Source: Corynebacterium mastitidis DSM 44356
GTDB taxonomy: Bacteria; Actinomycetota; Actinomycetes; Mycobacteriales; Mycobacteriaceae
Length of the DNA stretch: 64,000 nucleotides
Assembly (NCBI RefSeq): GCF_000375365.1
Contig: NZ_AQXB01000008.1
Span: 1,246 to 65,245 of the forward strand
Reading direction: 5' to 3'
Shown here: positions 27,743 through 36,180 of the stretch, piece by piece
Layout: the number at the start of each line of letters is the position of its first letter
How positions within the stretch are numbered: position 1 is the stretch's first letter
The notes under the pieces: model-generated
Seen by the model: only the letters and a program-made list of their open reading frames with translations
Databases searched by the model: none
What the model was told of the DNA's origin: nothing
Position numbers and translations under genes: made by a program

Positions 27743-28834
27743 CTAGAGCCCGAGCCCGCGCGCGATGGTGGGCCAGGAGGCCCGCAGATCCTGCTGCCAG
27801 TAGCCCCAGGAGTGCGTCCCGGTGTTGTGGAAGTTGAAGTCCGCCGGGATGTTCAGGGAGTCCATCTTGGCCTTCAGGTTGTGCGTGCACATGTTGGTGC
27901 TGCCCTCGATGATCCCGCCCAGGCCGATGGTCTGCGCCATGGCCCAGGCCGTCTGGACGTCGCTGTAGTCCTGGAAGCGGGGCCCGTTGGGCATGTCGTT
28001 CTCCCCGGCGGTGCCGGAGCCGTTGGACACGTACACCTGCGTCCCGGCAAGTTTGTCGGCGCCGAGCAGGGCGTCGTTGTAGCGGTTGAGCTCCCCGCCG
28101 CGCTCGCCCCACATCTTCTCGAAGGAGAGCCCGTTGAGCTTGCTGTGGTTGAGCGTCAGCGCGATGGAGGCGTAGCCCAGGGGGCTGGAGGTCTCCGCGC
28201 AGCCGGAGAAGGAGCCCACGGCGTCGTAGAAGCCCTGATTGTGCTGGGCCAGGAGCAGGGAGGAGGTGCCGGACATGGACATCCCCGCGATGGCGCGCCG
28301 GTCGTTCGCCTGAAGGTAGCCCTCGACGGCCCCGGGCAGCTCCTTGGTGAGGAAGGTCTCCCACTTCTGCGGGCCGCCCAGCGCCTCGGCGTCCTCCAAC
28401 CAGTCCGTGTAATAGGAGAACTTGCCGGACATGGGGATGACCACGTTGATACCCTTGGAGAGGTAAAAATCGATCACGTCGGTCTGCTGCACCCAGTTGG
28501 CGCTGCCCTCGCCGCCGTCGCCGCCGTTGAGCAGGTACAGAGTGGGGGCGTCCGGGTGACCCGCCTTGATGAGGGCCAGGGGCACGTGGCGGTTCATGGA
28601 GGGGGAGAAGGCGCTGACCTCCTCCACGCGCTCGCCGTACTCGCGGACGTTCTTGCGCCACTGGGGAGCCCCCTCCGGCGCCGGGCCGGGAACCGGGGTG
28701 ATGGTGGCCGGGGCGGTGTCGCCAGCCACCTGGGCGGGGGTCACTTCCGCGGCCGTGGCCAGCGCGGCCGGGGCGGCCAACGCGCAGCTCGCGGCGAGCG
28801 CGGTGGCGGCGAGAGCGTTGTTGAGGTATCTCAT
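27743..28834 (-). CDS. Corynomycolyltransferase (antigen 85 family esterase)
   Basis: A 363-residue exported alpha/beta hydrolase of the Ag85/Cmt family. Signal peptide at residues 1-~28; the nucleophile elbow GMSMSG (Ser186) and catalytic His in THSWGYW are present, plus the family start FSPSMNRHVPLALIK and LLNGGDGG. These enzymes transfer mycolic acids to trehalose, arabinogalactan or, for MytC types, to Ser of small porins. Start ATG 28834 is set by the signal peptide. Next upstream on the same strand is the Ser/Asp repeat protein, a possible substrate. Confidence 0.9.
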   Translation of the reverse strand: MRYLNNALAATALAASCALAAPAALATAAEVTPAQVAGDTAPATITPVPGPAPEGAPQWRKNVREYGERVEEVSAFSPSMNRHVPLALIKAGHPDAPTLYLLNGGDGGEGSANWVQQTDVIDFYLSKGINVVIPMSGKFSYYTDWLEDAEALGGPQKWETFLTKELPGAVEGYLQANDRRAIAGMSMSGTSSLLLAQHNQGFYDAVGSFSGCAETSSPLGYASIALTLNHSKLNGLSFEKMWGERGGELNRYNDALLGADKLAGTQVYVSNGSGTAGENDMPNGPRFQDYSDVQTAWAMAQTIGLGGIIEGSTNMCTHNLKAKMDSLNIPADFNFHNTGTHSWGYWQQDLRASWPTIARGLGL

Positions 28835-28877
28835 GCGTACAACCTTGGATAGGGGTGGTGAGGGGCTAGGAACGGGC

Positions 28878-28908
28878 AAAACCCTGGCGGGGAGACCACC
28901 AGGGTTTT
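28878..28908 (-). terminator. Terminator between repeat-protein and mycolyltransferase genes
   Basis: AAAACCCTGG (28878-28887) pairs with CCAGGGTTTT (28899-28908). On the minus strand it is followed by TTTT, so most transcription from the repeat-protein gene should stop before the mycolyltransferase. Confidence 0.7.
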
Positions 28909-28939
28909 ATTCAAGCCGTGACGGCATGATGAGCGCAAA

Positions 28940-29611
28940 CTAGATGGACTGCGGGATGTCCGGGAGGTTCAGCTCGCCGTTGAGGTCCAGGAGATCGGAG
29001 AGATCCAGGTCCAGGATGTCGGAGGAACCGTTCTCGCCGGAGAGCTGGCTCAGGTCGGCGAGGTCGGTGGAGCCGTTGTCGCCGGAGGACAGCTCGGAGA
29101 AGTCACCCAGGAAGTCCGTGGAGAGCTGGTTATCGCCCGAGGACAGCTCGGAGAGGTCCAGGTCGCCGAAGAAATCGGTGGAGAGCTGGTTATCGCCGGT
29201 GGAAAGCTGGTTGTCGCCGGAGGAGAGCTCGCTCAGGAAGTTGGAGGAGCCGAACTCGTTGTCGCCGGAGGACAGCTCGGAGAGGTTCAGATCGCCGAGG
29301 AGGTCCGTGGAGAACTCGCCCTGGTTGTCGCCGGAGGACAGCTCGCTCAGGAAGTCGGAGGAGCCGTTATCGCCCGAGGAGAGCTGGGAGGAGCCGTTGT
29401 CACCGGAGGACATGTCGGCGGGGGAGAAGTCACCGAAGGTGGAGCCGAGGTCGCCCACCTCGATGTTCTCCGGGAGGGTGAGCTGCGGGGTCAGGCTGAT
29501 GTTCGGGAGGGCGGGCAGCTCCGGGAACTGGATGCCGCCGGTGCGCAGCTGCACCAGGAGGTCGCCGATCGGCCCATCGACGAACTCTTGAATCTGAAGC
29601 AGGAAATCCAT
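28940..29611 (-). CDS. Extreme low-complexity SSGDN-repeat protein
   Basis: A 223-residue protein, not recognised. Residues 1-~25 form an amphipathic helix-like segment (MDFLLQIQEFVDGPIGDLLVQL), followed by a Pro/Leu section and then about nine spaced units of SSGDN (seven exact, one STGDN, one SGEN) alternating with short LSELS or STDFLGDL blocks. I see one Arg and no Lys in the whole protein, so it is extremely acidic. There is no signal peptide, as in corynebacterial PorA/PorH porins. AAGGAG lies 11 bases before ATG 29611. It precedes a mycolyltransferase gene on the same strand. Confidence 0.8.
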   Translation of the reverse strand: MDFLLQIQEFVDGPIGDLLVQLRTGGIQFPELPALPNISLTPQLTLPENIEVGDLGSTFGDFSPADMSSGDNGSSQLSSGDNGSSDFLSELSSGDNQGEFSTDLLGDLNLSELSSGDNEFGSSNFLSELSSGDNQLSTGDNQLSTDFFGDLDLSELSSGDNQLSTDFLGDFSELSSGDNGSTDLADLSQLSGENGSSDILDLDLSDLLDLNGELNLPDIPQSI

Positions 29612-30050
29612 GTGTGCAAGTACTCCTTGTTTAGCCCGTGGCGTGAACAGATGGGTGAAGCCTAACAAGGGGCGAAAGATCACGCAATGGTTACAAACGA
29701 AAACAAATTGGTATCTTTGCAGGGGACGTTGTGGACCAAGGGAACTTTGGTCTACTTACTATGGCGTCCGTCCGCCGTATTTTCTCGGGGCGCGGGTAAG
29801 TTGCGCAGGTAGCGGGCGTTTTACGGTGGAATACATCACCCAACACCGCTTTATGTCTGATGTGTAACTTTTTGTTGCGGGGTCGTTGTGGGGCCGTTGT
29901 GGGGAAATCTCGCGGGCCCTCTGTGCCCCCGTTAGGGGGTGGGCCTGGTCTTGAAGGCGCCGGATCGCGCAGGATATATGCCGATGGGCGATGCCGCTTT
30001 ATGGGCCGTTCGCCGCTCGATGCACAGTCTTTATGTACGGAAAGGCAGTT
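29612..30050. other. AT-richer regulatory region upstream of the repeat-protein gene and lpd
   Basis: No gene is supported here apart from the small ORF at 30051. Visible are an inverted repeat GACCAA-N7-TTGGTC (29734-29752) and a direct repeat CGTTGTGGGG (29884-29893, 29895-29904). It probably carries promoters in both directions. Confidence 0.45.
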
Positions 30051-30161
30051 ATGACCCCCCTGGAAAACCTCACCCTCGCCATCTCCGATGTCCTCGGCCA
30101 GGCCGCCAACCTGGGCTCCTCGAACGTCGCGGAGCTCTCCGTGGCGCTTCACCTCTTTTAG
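30051..30161 (+). CDS. 36-residue small ORF upstream of lpd
   Basis: ATG 30051 is preceded by GGAAAGG with about five to six bases spacing and opens a 36-residue frame beginning [16 protein letters not shown] and ending SVALHLF. The peptide is acidic to neutral and amphipathic, without a signal peptide, in the size range of corynebacterial small porins; it also has Ser residues near the middle. Not recognised. It could instead be a leader peptide for lpd, 88 bases downstream. Confidence 0.5.
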   Translation: MTPLENLTLAISDVLGQAANLGSSNVAELSVALHLF

Positions 30162-30249
30162 GCGGGCCGAGGGCCCGGGGCGGCGCGGGATGGGGGTGGT
30201 CCCGGGCCGGTTCGGGACAACGGGTGGCGTCTTACGTATCCTGAACACC

Positions 30250-31659
30250 ATGAGCGAACACTTTGATGTAGTAGTCCTCGGCGCCGGCCCCGGCGGGTAC
30301 GTTGCCGCCATCCGCGCTGCTCAGTTGGGCAAAAAGGTGGCCGTGGTGGAAAAGCAGTACTGGGGTGGCGTGTGCCTGAACGTGGGCTGCATCCCTTCCA
30401 AGTCCCTGCTGAAGAACGCCGAGGTGGCGCACACCTTTAACAAGGAGGCCAAGACCTTCGGTATCTCGGGCGAGGTGACCTTTGACTTCGGCGTGGCACA
30501 CCAGCGCTCCCGCAAGGTTTCCGCGGGCATCGTCAAGGGCGTGCACTACCTGATGAAGAAGAACTCCATCACGGAGATCGACGGCCTGGGCTCCTTCAAG
30601 GACGCCTCCACCATCGAGATCGTGGAGGGCAAGGATAAGGGCAAGACCGTCACCTTCGACGACGTCATCATCGCCACCGGCTCCGTGGTGCGCACCTTGC
30701 CCGGCGTGGAGCTGTCCAAGAACGTGGTGTCCTTCGAGGAGCAGATCCTCAACGAGGAGCTGCCGGAGAGGATGGTGGTGGTCGGCGGCGGCGCCATCGG
30801 CATGGAGTTCGCCTACGTCCTGGCCAACTACGGGGTGGACATCACCATCGTGGAGTTCATGGACCGCGTGCTGCCCAACGAGGAGCCGGAGGTGTCCAAG
30901 GAGATCGCCAAGCAGTACAAGAAGCTGGGCGTGAAGCTGCTCACCGGGTACAAGACCACGGCGGTCCGGGACAACGGCAGCTCCGTGGAGGTCGATGTGG
31001 AGTCCAAGGACGGCTCCAAGTCCGACACCCTGACGGTGGATCGCGTGCTGGTGTCCGTGGGCTTCGCCCCGCGCACCGAGGGCTACGGCCTGGAGAACAC
31101 TGGGGTCAAGCTCACGGAGCGCGGCGCCATCGACATCGACGAGCGCATGCGCACCAGCGTGGAGCACATCTACGCCATCGGCGACGTCACCGCCAAGCTG
31201 CAGCTCGCCCACGTGGCGGAGGCGCAGGGCGTGGTGGCCGCGGAGACCATCGCGGGCGCGGAGACCCAGGAGCTGGGCGACTACATGATGATGCCCCGCG
31301 CCACCTTCTGCAATCCCCAGGTGGCCTCCTTCGGCTACACCGAGGCCGCGGCCAAGGAGAAGTGGCCGGACCGGGAGATCAAGACCGCCGTGTTCCCCTT
31401 CAGTGCCAACGGCAAGGCGGCGGGCCTGGCGGAGACGGCGGGCTTTGCCAAGATCGTGGCGGACGCGGAGTACGGGGAACTGCTCGGCGGGCACATGGTG
31501 GGTGCCAACGTCTCCGAGATGCTCGCGGAGCTGACCCTGGCGCAGCGCTTTGACCTCACCGCCACCGAGATCGGCCGCAACGTGCACATTCACCCCACGA
31601 TGTCCGAGGCGATCAAGGAGGCCGCCGAGGGCATCGAGGGCCACATGATTAACCTCTAA
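30250..31659 (+). CDS. lpd: Dihydrolipoyl dehydrogenase (E3)
   Basis: A 469-residue FAD disulfide oxidoreductase that reoxidises lipoamide in pyruvate and 2-oxoglutarate dehydrogenase complexes. FAD motif [18 protein letters not shown], redox-active disulfide [13 protein letters not shown], second NAD motif [19 protein letters not shown], and the C-terminal His-Glu pair in [13 protein letters not shown] are all intact. Length equals C. glutamicum Lpd. Leaderless start: TATCCT (30237-30242) ends seven bases before ATG 30250, so the long N-terminal extension is rejected. Confidence 0.96.
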   Translation: MSEHFDVVVLGAGPGGYVAAIRAAQLGKKVAVVEKQYWGGVCLNVGCIPSKSLLKNAEVAHTFNKEAKTFGISGEVTFDFGVAHQRSRKVSAGIVKGVHYLMKKNSITEIDGLGSFKDASTIEIVEGKDKGKTVTFDDVIIATGSVVRTLPGVELSKNVVSFEEQILNEELPERMVVVGGGAIGMEFAYVLANYGVDITIVEFMDRVLPNEEPEVSKEIAKQYKKLGVKLLTGYKTTAVRDNGSSVEVDVESKDGSKSDTLTVDRVLVSVGFAPRTEGYGLENTGVKLTERGAIDIDERMRTSVEHIYAIGDVTAKLQLAHVAEAQGVVAAETIAGAETQELGDYMMMPRATFCNPQVASFGYTEAAAKEKWPDREIKTAVFPFSANGKAAGLAETAGFAKIVADAEYGELLGGHMVGANVSEMLAELTLAQRFDLTATEIGRNVHIHPTMSEAIKEAAEGIEGHMINL

Positions 31660-31673
31660 ACCGCCTTTCCTTC

Positions 31674-31705
31674 GAGAAGGGGCCGCCTATGGGTGGCCCC
31701 TTCTC
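31674..31705 (+). terminator. Terminator of lpd
   Basis: GAGAAGGGGCCGCC (31674-31687) pairs with GGTGGCCCCTTCTC (31692-31705), one G-T wobble, four-base loop. Confidence 0.75.
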
Positions 31706-31933
31706 TCATGGTGCGGTCCCTCATGCCCTGAGAGCGTTCCTGAAGCGCTCGCGCCGCCCGCTCGCGGGGCGGGGGCGGCGGGCGGGGTCGCGGCGCTCGC
31801 GGGGCGGGCAGGGGCCGACGAAAGTTTGACGCCTTCCGGGGGTTAGGCGTCATCGCGGCGGGTTCAAAGTGGGGAATATCACCTTTTACTGTGGCGATGA
31901 AACTTTTGGAAAAGTCTTTGCACCTCGGGGCCG

Positions 31934-31980
31934 ATAAGGTAAGCCTCACGCGCCGGCATTTAGAGGTAACCCTCACCTAA
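31934..31980 (+). promoter_or_regulatory. Two DtxR-like iron boxes upstream of sdhCAB
   Basis: ATAAGGTAAGCCTCACGCG (31934-31952) and AGAGGTAACCCTCACCTAA (31962-31980) resemble the 19-bp DtxR consensus (TTAGGTTAGCCTAACCTAA). By eye the second matches 14 of 19 positions. They lie ~110-155 bases before sdhC. sdh is a known iron-responsive operon in corynebacteria, so control by DtxR is plausible. The rest of 31706-32090 holds no gene. Confidence 0.5.
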
Positions 31981-32090
31981 GAAAAAGTGGAATGAGCCAC
32001 ACGGCGGGGGAGGCGGTGGCCCGCAACCTGTCTTTGGACTGTGAGTTTTGTCCGTCCCACCCTTATTGTTGAGACGACATTGGAGGTGCC

Positions 32091-32846
32091 ATGACTGTAA
32101 AAAATCCAGACCGTGAGGCAATCCGTCACGGCAAAATCACCGAAGAGCCGCTGCGCCAGGCTCCGAAGGTTCCCTCGTGGGCGCTGAAGCTGGCGATGGC
32201 CATCACCGGCCTCATCTTTGGCGGCTTCGTGCTCGTCCACATGGTGGGTAACCTGAAGCTCTTCATGCCTGATCACGCGGGCGTGGCCGCCATCGACGAG
32301 TACGGCGAGTTCCTGCGCACGATCGGCGAGCCCATGTTCCCGCGCGAGTCCGTCCTGTGGATCTTCCGCATCGTGCTGCTGGCCTCCCTGCTGATCCATG
32401 TGTACGGCGCGTTTGCGCTGCACGGCCGGTCCCGGCAGTCGCGCGGCAAGTTCCGCCGCACCAACCTCTTGGGCGGGATGAACTCGTTTGCCACCCGCAC
32501 CATGCTGGTCACCGGCGCGGTGCTGCTGCTGTTCATCATCTTCCACATCCTGGACCTCACCCTGGGCGTGGAGCCCGCCGCCAGCGCGGTCTTTGAGCAC
32601 GGCGCGGTGCAGGCGAACATCCTGGCTAGCTTCAGCCGCTGGTCCGTGGCGATCTTCTACATCCTGAGCATGGTGATCCTGTTCCTGCACCTCTCGCACG
32701 GCATCTGGCTGGCGGTGAGCGACCTCGGCATCACCGGCAAGCGCACCCGCTCGATCCTGCTTTTCGTGGCGTACCTTGTGCCCGCCATCGTGATGCTCGG
32801 CAACATCGTGATGCCGCTCTCCGTGGCCGCCGGTTGGATCAGTTAG
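32091..32846 (+). CDS. sdhC: Succinate dehydrogenase cytochrome b subunit
   Basis: A 251-residue membrane anchor with five helices, typical of B-type succinate:menaquinone reductases that bind two haems b. Helix histidines are visible in FVLVHMVGNLK, LLIHVYGAFALHGRSR, FIIFHILDL and LHLSHGIW. GGAGG five bases before ATG 32091 sets the start. First gene of the sdhCAB operon. Confidence 0.95.
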   Translation: MTVKNPDREAIRHGKITEEPLRQAPKVPSWALKLAMAITGLIFGGFVLVHMVGNLKLFMPDHAGVAAIDEYGEFLRTIGEPMFPRESVLWIFRIVLLASLLIHVYGAFALHGRSRQSRGKFRRTNLLGGMNSFATRTMLVTGAVLLLFIIFHILDLTLGVEPAASAVFEHGAVQANILASFSRWSVAIFYILSMVILFLHLSHGIWLAVSDLGITGKRTRSILLFVAYLVPAIVMLGNIVMPLSVAAGWIS

Positions 32847-32876
32847 GTCAAGGAAGAAGGGTTTTAAGGATTCAAG

Positions 32877-34871
32877 ATGAGCAACGAAAAGCAATTCACC
32901 GCCCCTGATTCCGCCGTGGCGGGGGTGACCGTGGGCCGCGTTCTGGACGCCCACGAGCCCAAGGGCGTGCCCACCAAGGACATGTGGGAGTACCAGAAGG
33001 ATCACATGAACCTGGTCTCCCCGCTCAACCGCCGCAAGTTCACGGTGCTGATCGTGGGCACGGGCCTCTCCGGCGGCGCCGCGGCCGCCGCGCTGGGCGA
33101 GCTGGGCTACAACGTCAAGGTGTTCACCTACCACGACGCCCCCCGCCGCGCGCACTCCATCGCGGCCCAGGGCGGCGTGAACTCCGCCCGAGGCAAGAAG
33201 GTGGACAACGACGGCGCCTACCGCCACGTCAAGGATACGGTCAAGGGCGGCGACTACCGCTGCCGCGAGTCCGACTGCTGGCGCCTGGCCTACGAGTCCG
33301 TGCGCGTGATCGACCACATGAACGCCATCGGCGCGCCCTTCGCCCGTGAGTACGGCGGCACCCTGGCCACCCGCTCCTTCGGCGGCGTGCAGGTCTCCCG
33401 CACCTACTACACCCGTGGGCAGACGGGGCAGCAGCTCCAGCTTTCCACGGCCTCGGCGCTGCAGCGCCAGATCCACCTGGGCTCCGTGGAGATCTTCACC
33501 CACAACGACTTCCAGGACCTCATCGTCACCGAGGAGAACGGCACCAAGCGCGTGCGCGGCCTGGTCACCCGCAACCTCATCACCGGCGAGCTCGCGGCCT
33601 TCACCGGCCACGCCGTGGTGCTGGCCACCGGCGGCTACGGCAACGTCTACGGCATGACCACGCTGGCCATCAACTCCAACTCCTCGGCGATGATGCGTGC
33701 CTACGAGCACGGCGCCTACATGGCCTCCCCCGCGTTCATCCAGTTCCACCCCACGGGCCTGCCCATCAACGCGGACTGGCAGTCCAAGACCATCCTGATG
33801 TCGGAGTCCCTGCGCAACGACGGCCGCGTGTGGCTGCCCAAGGAAAAGGACGATCAGCGCGACCCGAACAGCATCCCGGAGGAGGAGCGCGACTACTTCC
33901 TGGAGCGCCGCTACCCGGCGTTCGGCAACCTGGTGCCCCGCGACGTCGCCTCCCGCGCGATCTCCCAGCAGATCAACGCGGGCTACGGCGTGGGCCCCAA
34001 GAAGAACTCCGCCTACCTGGACTTCCGCGACGCCTTCGAGCGCCTGGGCCGGGCCACCGTGGACGAGCGCTACTCCAACCTCTTCAAGATGTACGAGGAG
34101 GCCATCGGCGAGGACCCGCACGACGCCCCCATGCGCATCGCCCCCACCGTGCACTTCACGATGGGTGGCCTGTGGACGGACTTCAACGAGATGACCTCCA
34201 TCGACGGCCTCTTCGCGGCGGGCGAGTGCTCCTGGACCTACCACGGCGCCAACCGCCTGGGCGCAAACTCGCTGCTCTCGGCCTCCGTGGACGGCTGGTT
34301 CACCCTCCCCTTCACGGTGCCGAACTACCTGGCAAACCACCTCAACGAGCCGCTGCTCGCGGACGACGACGCCGCGGTGACCGAGGCCCTGGAGCGCGCC
34401 CAGGCGCGCCTGGATCGCCTGATGAATACCAAGGGCAACGACCCGCACGGCCCGGAGTACTACCACAACCAGCTGGGCGAGCTGCTGTACAAGGCTTGCG
34501 GCGTGGCCCGCAACGTCAAGGACATGAGCGAGGGCATCGAGAAGATCCGCGCCCTGCGCGAGGAGTTCTTTGCCAACGTGCGCATCCCCGGCGGGCAGCA
34601 CGAGATGAACCAGGTGCTCGAGCGCGCCACCCGCGTGGCCGACTACCTTAACCTGGCCGAGCTGATGTGCGTGGACGCCCTGGACCGCGACGAGTCCTGC
34701 GGCGCCCACTACCGCGAGGACCACCTCTCCGAGGAGGGCGAGGCCGAGCGCGACGACGAGAAGTGGTGCTTCGTCTCCGCCTGGGAGCCGGACGGCGAGA
34801 ATCGCTTTATCCGCCACGCCGAGCCGCTGTACTTTGAATCGATCCCGCTCCAGACAAGGAACTACAAGTAA
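32877..34871 (+). CDS. sdhA: Succinate dehydrogenase flavoprotein subunit
   Basis: A 664-residue catalytic subunit with covalent FAD. The dinucleotide motif VLIVGTGLSGGAAAAALGELG starts at residue ~57, the FAD-attachment His in ARRAHSIAAQGGVNSARGKK follows, and the substrate-site segments (QFHPTGLPIN, HFTMGGLWTDFNEMTSIDGLFAAGECSW) are intact. It oxidises succinate to fumarate in the TCA cycle. It overlaps sdhB by one base (TAATG). Confidence 0.96.
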   Translation: MSNEKQFTAPDSAVAGVTVGRVLDAHEPKGVPTKDMWEYQKDHMNLVSPLNRRKFTVLIVGTGLSGGAAAAALGELGYNVKVFTYHDAPRRAHSIAAQGGVNSARGKKVDNDGAYRHVKDTVKGGDYRCRESDCWRLAYESVRVIDHMNAIGAPFAREYGGTLATRSFGGVQVSRTYYTRGQTGQQLQLSTASALQRQIHLGSVEIFTHNDFQDLIVTEENGTKRVRGLVTRNLITGELAAFTGHAVVLATGGYGNVYGMTTLAINSNSSAMMRAYEHGAYMASPAFIQFHPTGLPINADWQSKTILMSESLRNDGRVWLPKEKDDQRDPNSIPEEERDYFLERRYPAFGNLVPRDVASRAISQQINAGYGVGPKKNSAYLDFRDAFERLGRATVDERYSNLFKMYEEAIGEDPHDAPMRIAPTVHFTMGGLWTDFNEMTSIDGLFAAGECSWTYHGANRLGANSLLSASVDGWFTLPFTVPNYLANHLNEPLLADDDAAVTEALERAQARLDRLMNTKGNDPHGPEYYHNQLGELLYKACGVARNVKDMSEGIEKIRALREEFFANVRIPGGQHEMNQVLERATRVADYLNLAELMCVDALDRDESCGAHYREDHLSEEGEAERDDEKWCFVSAWEPDGENRFIRHAEPLYFESIPLQTRNYK

Positions 34872-35620
34872 TGAAGCTTCATCTTGAGATCTGGCGTCAG
34901 GCCGGACCGACCACCGACGGCGCCTTCGAGGGCTTTGACGTGGACGACGCCGAGGAGCAGATGTCGATCCTCGAGCTCCTCGACTTCGTCAACGACAAGC
35001 TCATCGAGCAGGGCAAGGAGCCGTACGCCTTCGCCTCCGACTGCCGCGAGGGTATCTGTGGCACCTGTGGCCTTCTGGTCAACGGCCGCCCGCACGGCGC
35101 GGCCAAGAACTCCCCGGCCTGCCAGCAGCGCCTGTTTAACTACTCCGACGGCGATACCCTCAAGATCGAGCCGCTGCGCTCCGCCGCCTACCCGGTGATC
35201 AAGGACATGGTGGTGGACCGCTCCGCGCTGGATCGCGTGATGCAGCAGGGCGGCTACGTGTCCATCAACGCGGGCACCGCCCCGGACGCGGACACCCTGC
35301 ATGTGAACCACCAGACGGCGGAGTGGGCGCTGGATCACGCCGCCTGCATCGGCTGCGGCGCATGTGTGGCAGCCTGCCCCAACGGCGCGGCGCACCTGTT
35401 CACGGGCGCCAAGCTGGTGCACCTGTCCAAGCTGCCGCTGGGCTCCGAAGAGCGCGGCAAGCGCGCCCGCAAGATGGTGGACGAGCTGGAGACCAACTTC
35501 GGGCACTGCTCGCTCTACGGCGAGTGCGCGGACGTGTGCCCGGCGGGCATCCCGCTGACCGCCGTGGCGGCGGTCACCAAGGAGAGGGCGCGAGCTGCTT
35601 TCCGAGGCAAGGACGACTAA
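34871..35620 (+). CDS. sdhB: Succinate dehydrogenase iron-sulfur subunit
   Basis: A 249-residue subunit carrying three Fe-S clusters. [2Fe-2S] ligands are in CREGICGTCGLLV plus the later Cys in PACQQ; the ferredoxin-like half has CIGCGACVAACPNGA and CSLYGECADVCPAGIP. It passes electrons from FAD to menaquinone at SdhC. Confidence 0.96.
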   Translation: MKLHLEIWRQAGPTTDGAFEGFDVDDAEEQMSILELLDFVNDKLIEQGKEPYAFASDCREGICGTCGLLVNGRPHGAAKNSPACQQRLFNYSDGDTLKIEPLRSAAYPVIKDMVVDRSALDRVMQQGGYVSINAGTAPDADTLHVNHQTAEWALDHAACIGCGACVAACPNGAAHLFTGAKLVHLSKLPLGSEERGKRARKMVDELETNFGHCSLYGECADVCPAGIPLTAVAAVTKERARAAFRGKDD

Positions 35621-35667
35621 GCTAAAGGTCATTCGACCTGCACGAGAAGAAAGCGAGTAAGGCGCTC

Positions 35668-36006
35668 ATGTCTAACACGCACACCCCCGAGGCCGCGGGG
35701 CGCATGCACTACATCGATGGGTACGACCCGGTGAGCTACGAGGCCCCGCACTCCTCGCTGCTGCGCACCGAGACCTGGGTGGGCATGGGCCTCGTCCTGG
35801 CCGCGCTGTGTCCCGCGGGCATCGCCATCTACGCCGTGGCCATGATGATCTTTGGCAACACCGGCCAGGCGGACGTTAACCCCACCTTCTTCCTGTGGCT
35901 CGGCATCATCCTGACGGCGGTGCTGCTGGTGGCGGGTTCCGTGCTCATCAGCTACGGCCGCCGCTACTACAAGCAGTACGTCAAGGAGACGGGCCGCAAG
36001 AACTAG
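35668..36006 (+). CDS. Two-helix membrane protein following sdhB
   Basis: 112 residues with two membrane helices (about 40-63 and 72-95) and a Tyr/Lys-rich basic tail (YGRRYYKQYVKETGRKN). Placement directly after sdhCAB, before the operon terminator, is as in other corynebacteria; a role in the complex is suggested only by position. Confidence 0.75.
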   Translation: MSNTHTPEAAGRMHYIDGYDPVSYEAPHSSLLRTETWVGMGLVLAALCPAGIAIYAVAMMIFGNTGQADVNPTFFLWLGIILTAVLLVAGSVLISYGRRYYKQYVKETGRKN

Positions 36007-36027
36007 GCTCCGCAGGCGTACCGCAAG

Positions 36028-36072
36028 ACGGGCCGTGTCTCCCCGGGGCCGGGGGAGGCGCGGCCCGTTTTC
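36028..36072 (+). terminator. Terminator of the sdh operon
   Basis: ACGGGCCG (36028-36035) pairs with CGGCCCGT (36061-36068), with an inner CCCC/GGGG stem, followed by TTTTCT. The -10 box of the next small ORF overlaps its tail. Confidence 0.65.
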
Positions 36073-36085
36073 TACACTGGTACCC

Positions 36086-36175
36086 ATGCAACGCAAGATA
36101 CTGCTCGTAGCCACGGGGCTCATCAGCCTCATCACGGGGATCGCCCTCATCGTCTCGGGGATGCAGGGGCTGTAG
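36086..36175 (+). CDS. 29-residue membrane peptide upstream of the DUF445 gene
   Basis: ATG 36086 lies seven bases after TACACT (36073-36078), a leaderless arrangement. The peptide MQRKILLVATGLISLITG... is one hydrophobic helix with a basic start. Its stop is five bases before the DUF445 gene, so it may be the first cistron of that operon and recruit ribosomes to it. Family unknown. Confidence 0.55.
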   Translation: MQRKILLVATGLISLITGIALIVSGMQGL

Positions 36176-36180
36176 GCGTC

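Noticed and set aside
29691..30311. 206-residue minus-strand frame upstream of lpd
   Set aside because: No start support; Arg/Pro/Thr-rich and crosses the lpd promoter.
31977..34817. 946-residue minus-strand frame
   Set aside because: Shadow of sdhC and sdhA on the opposite strand, with no family features.
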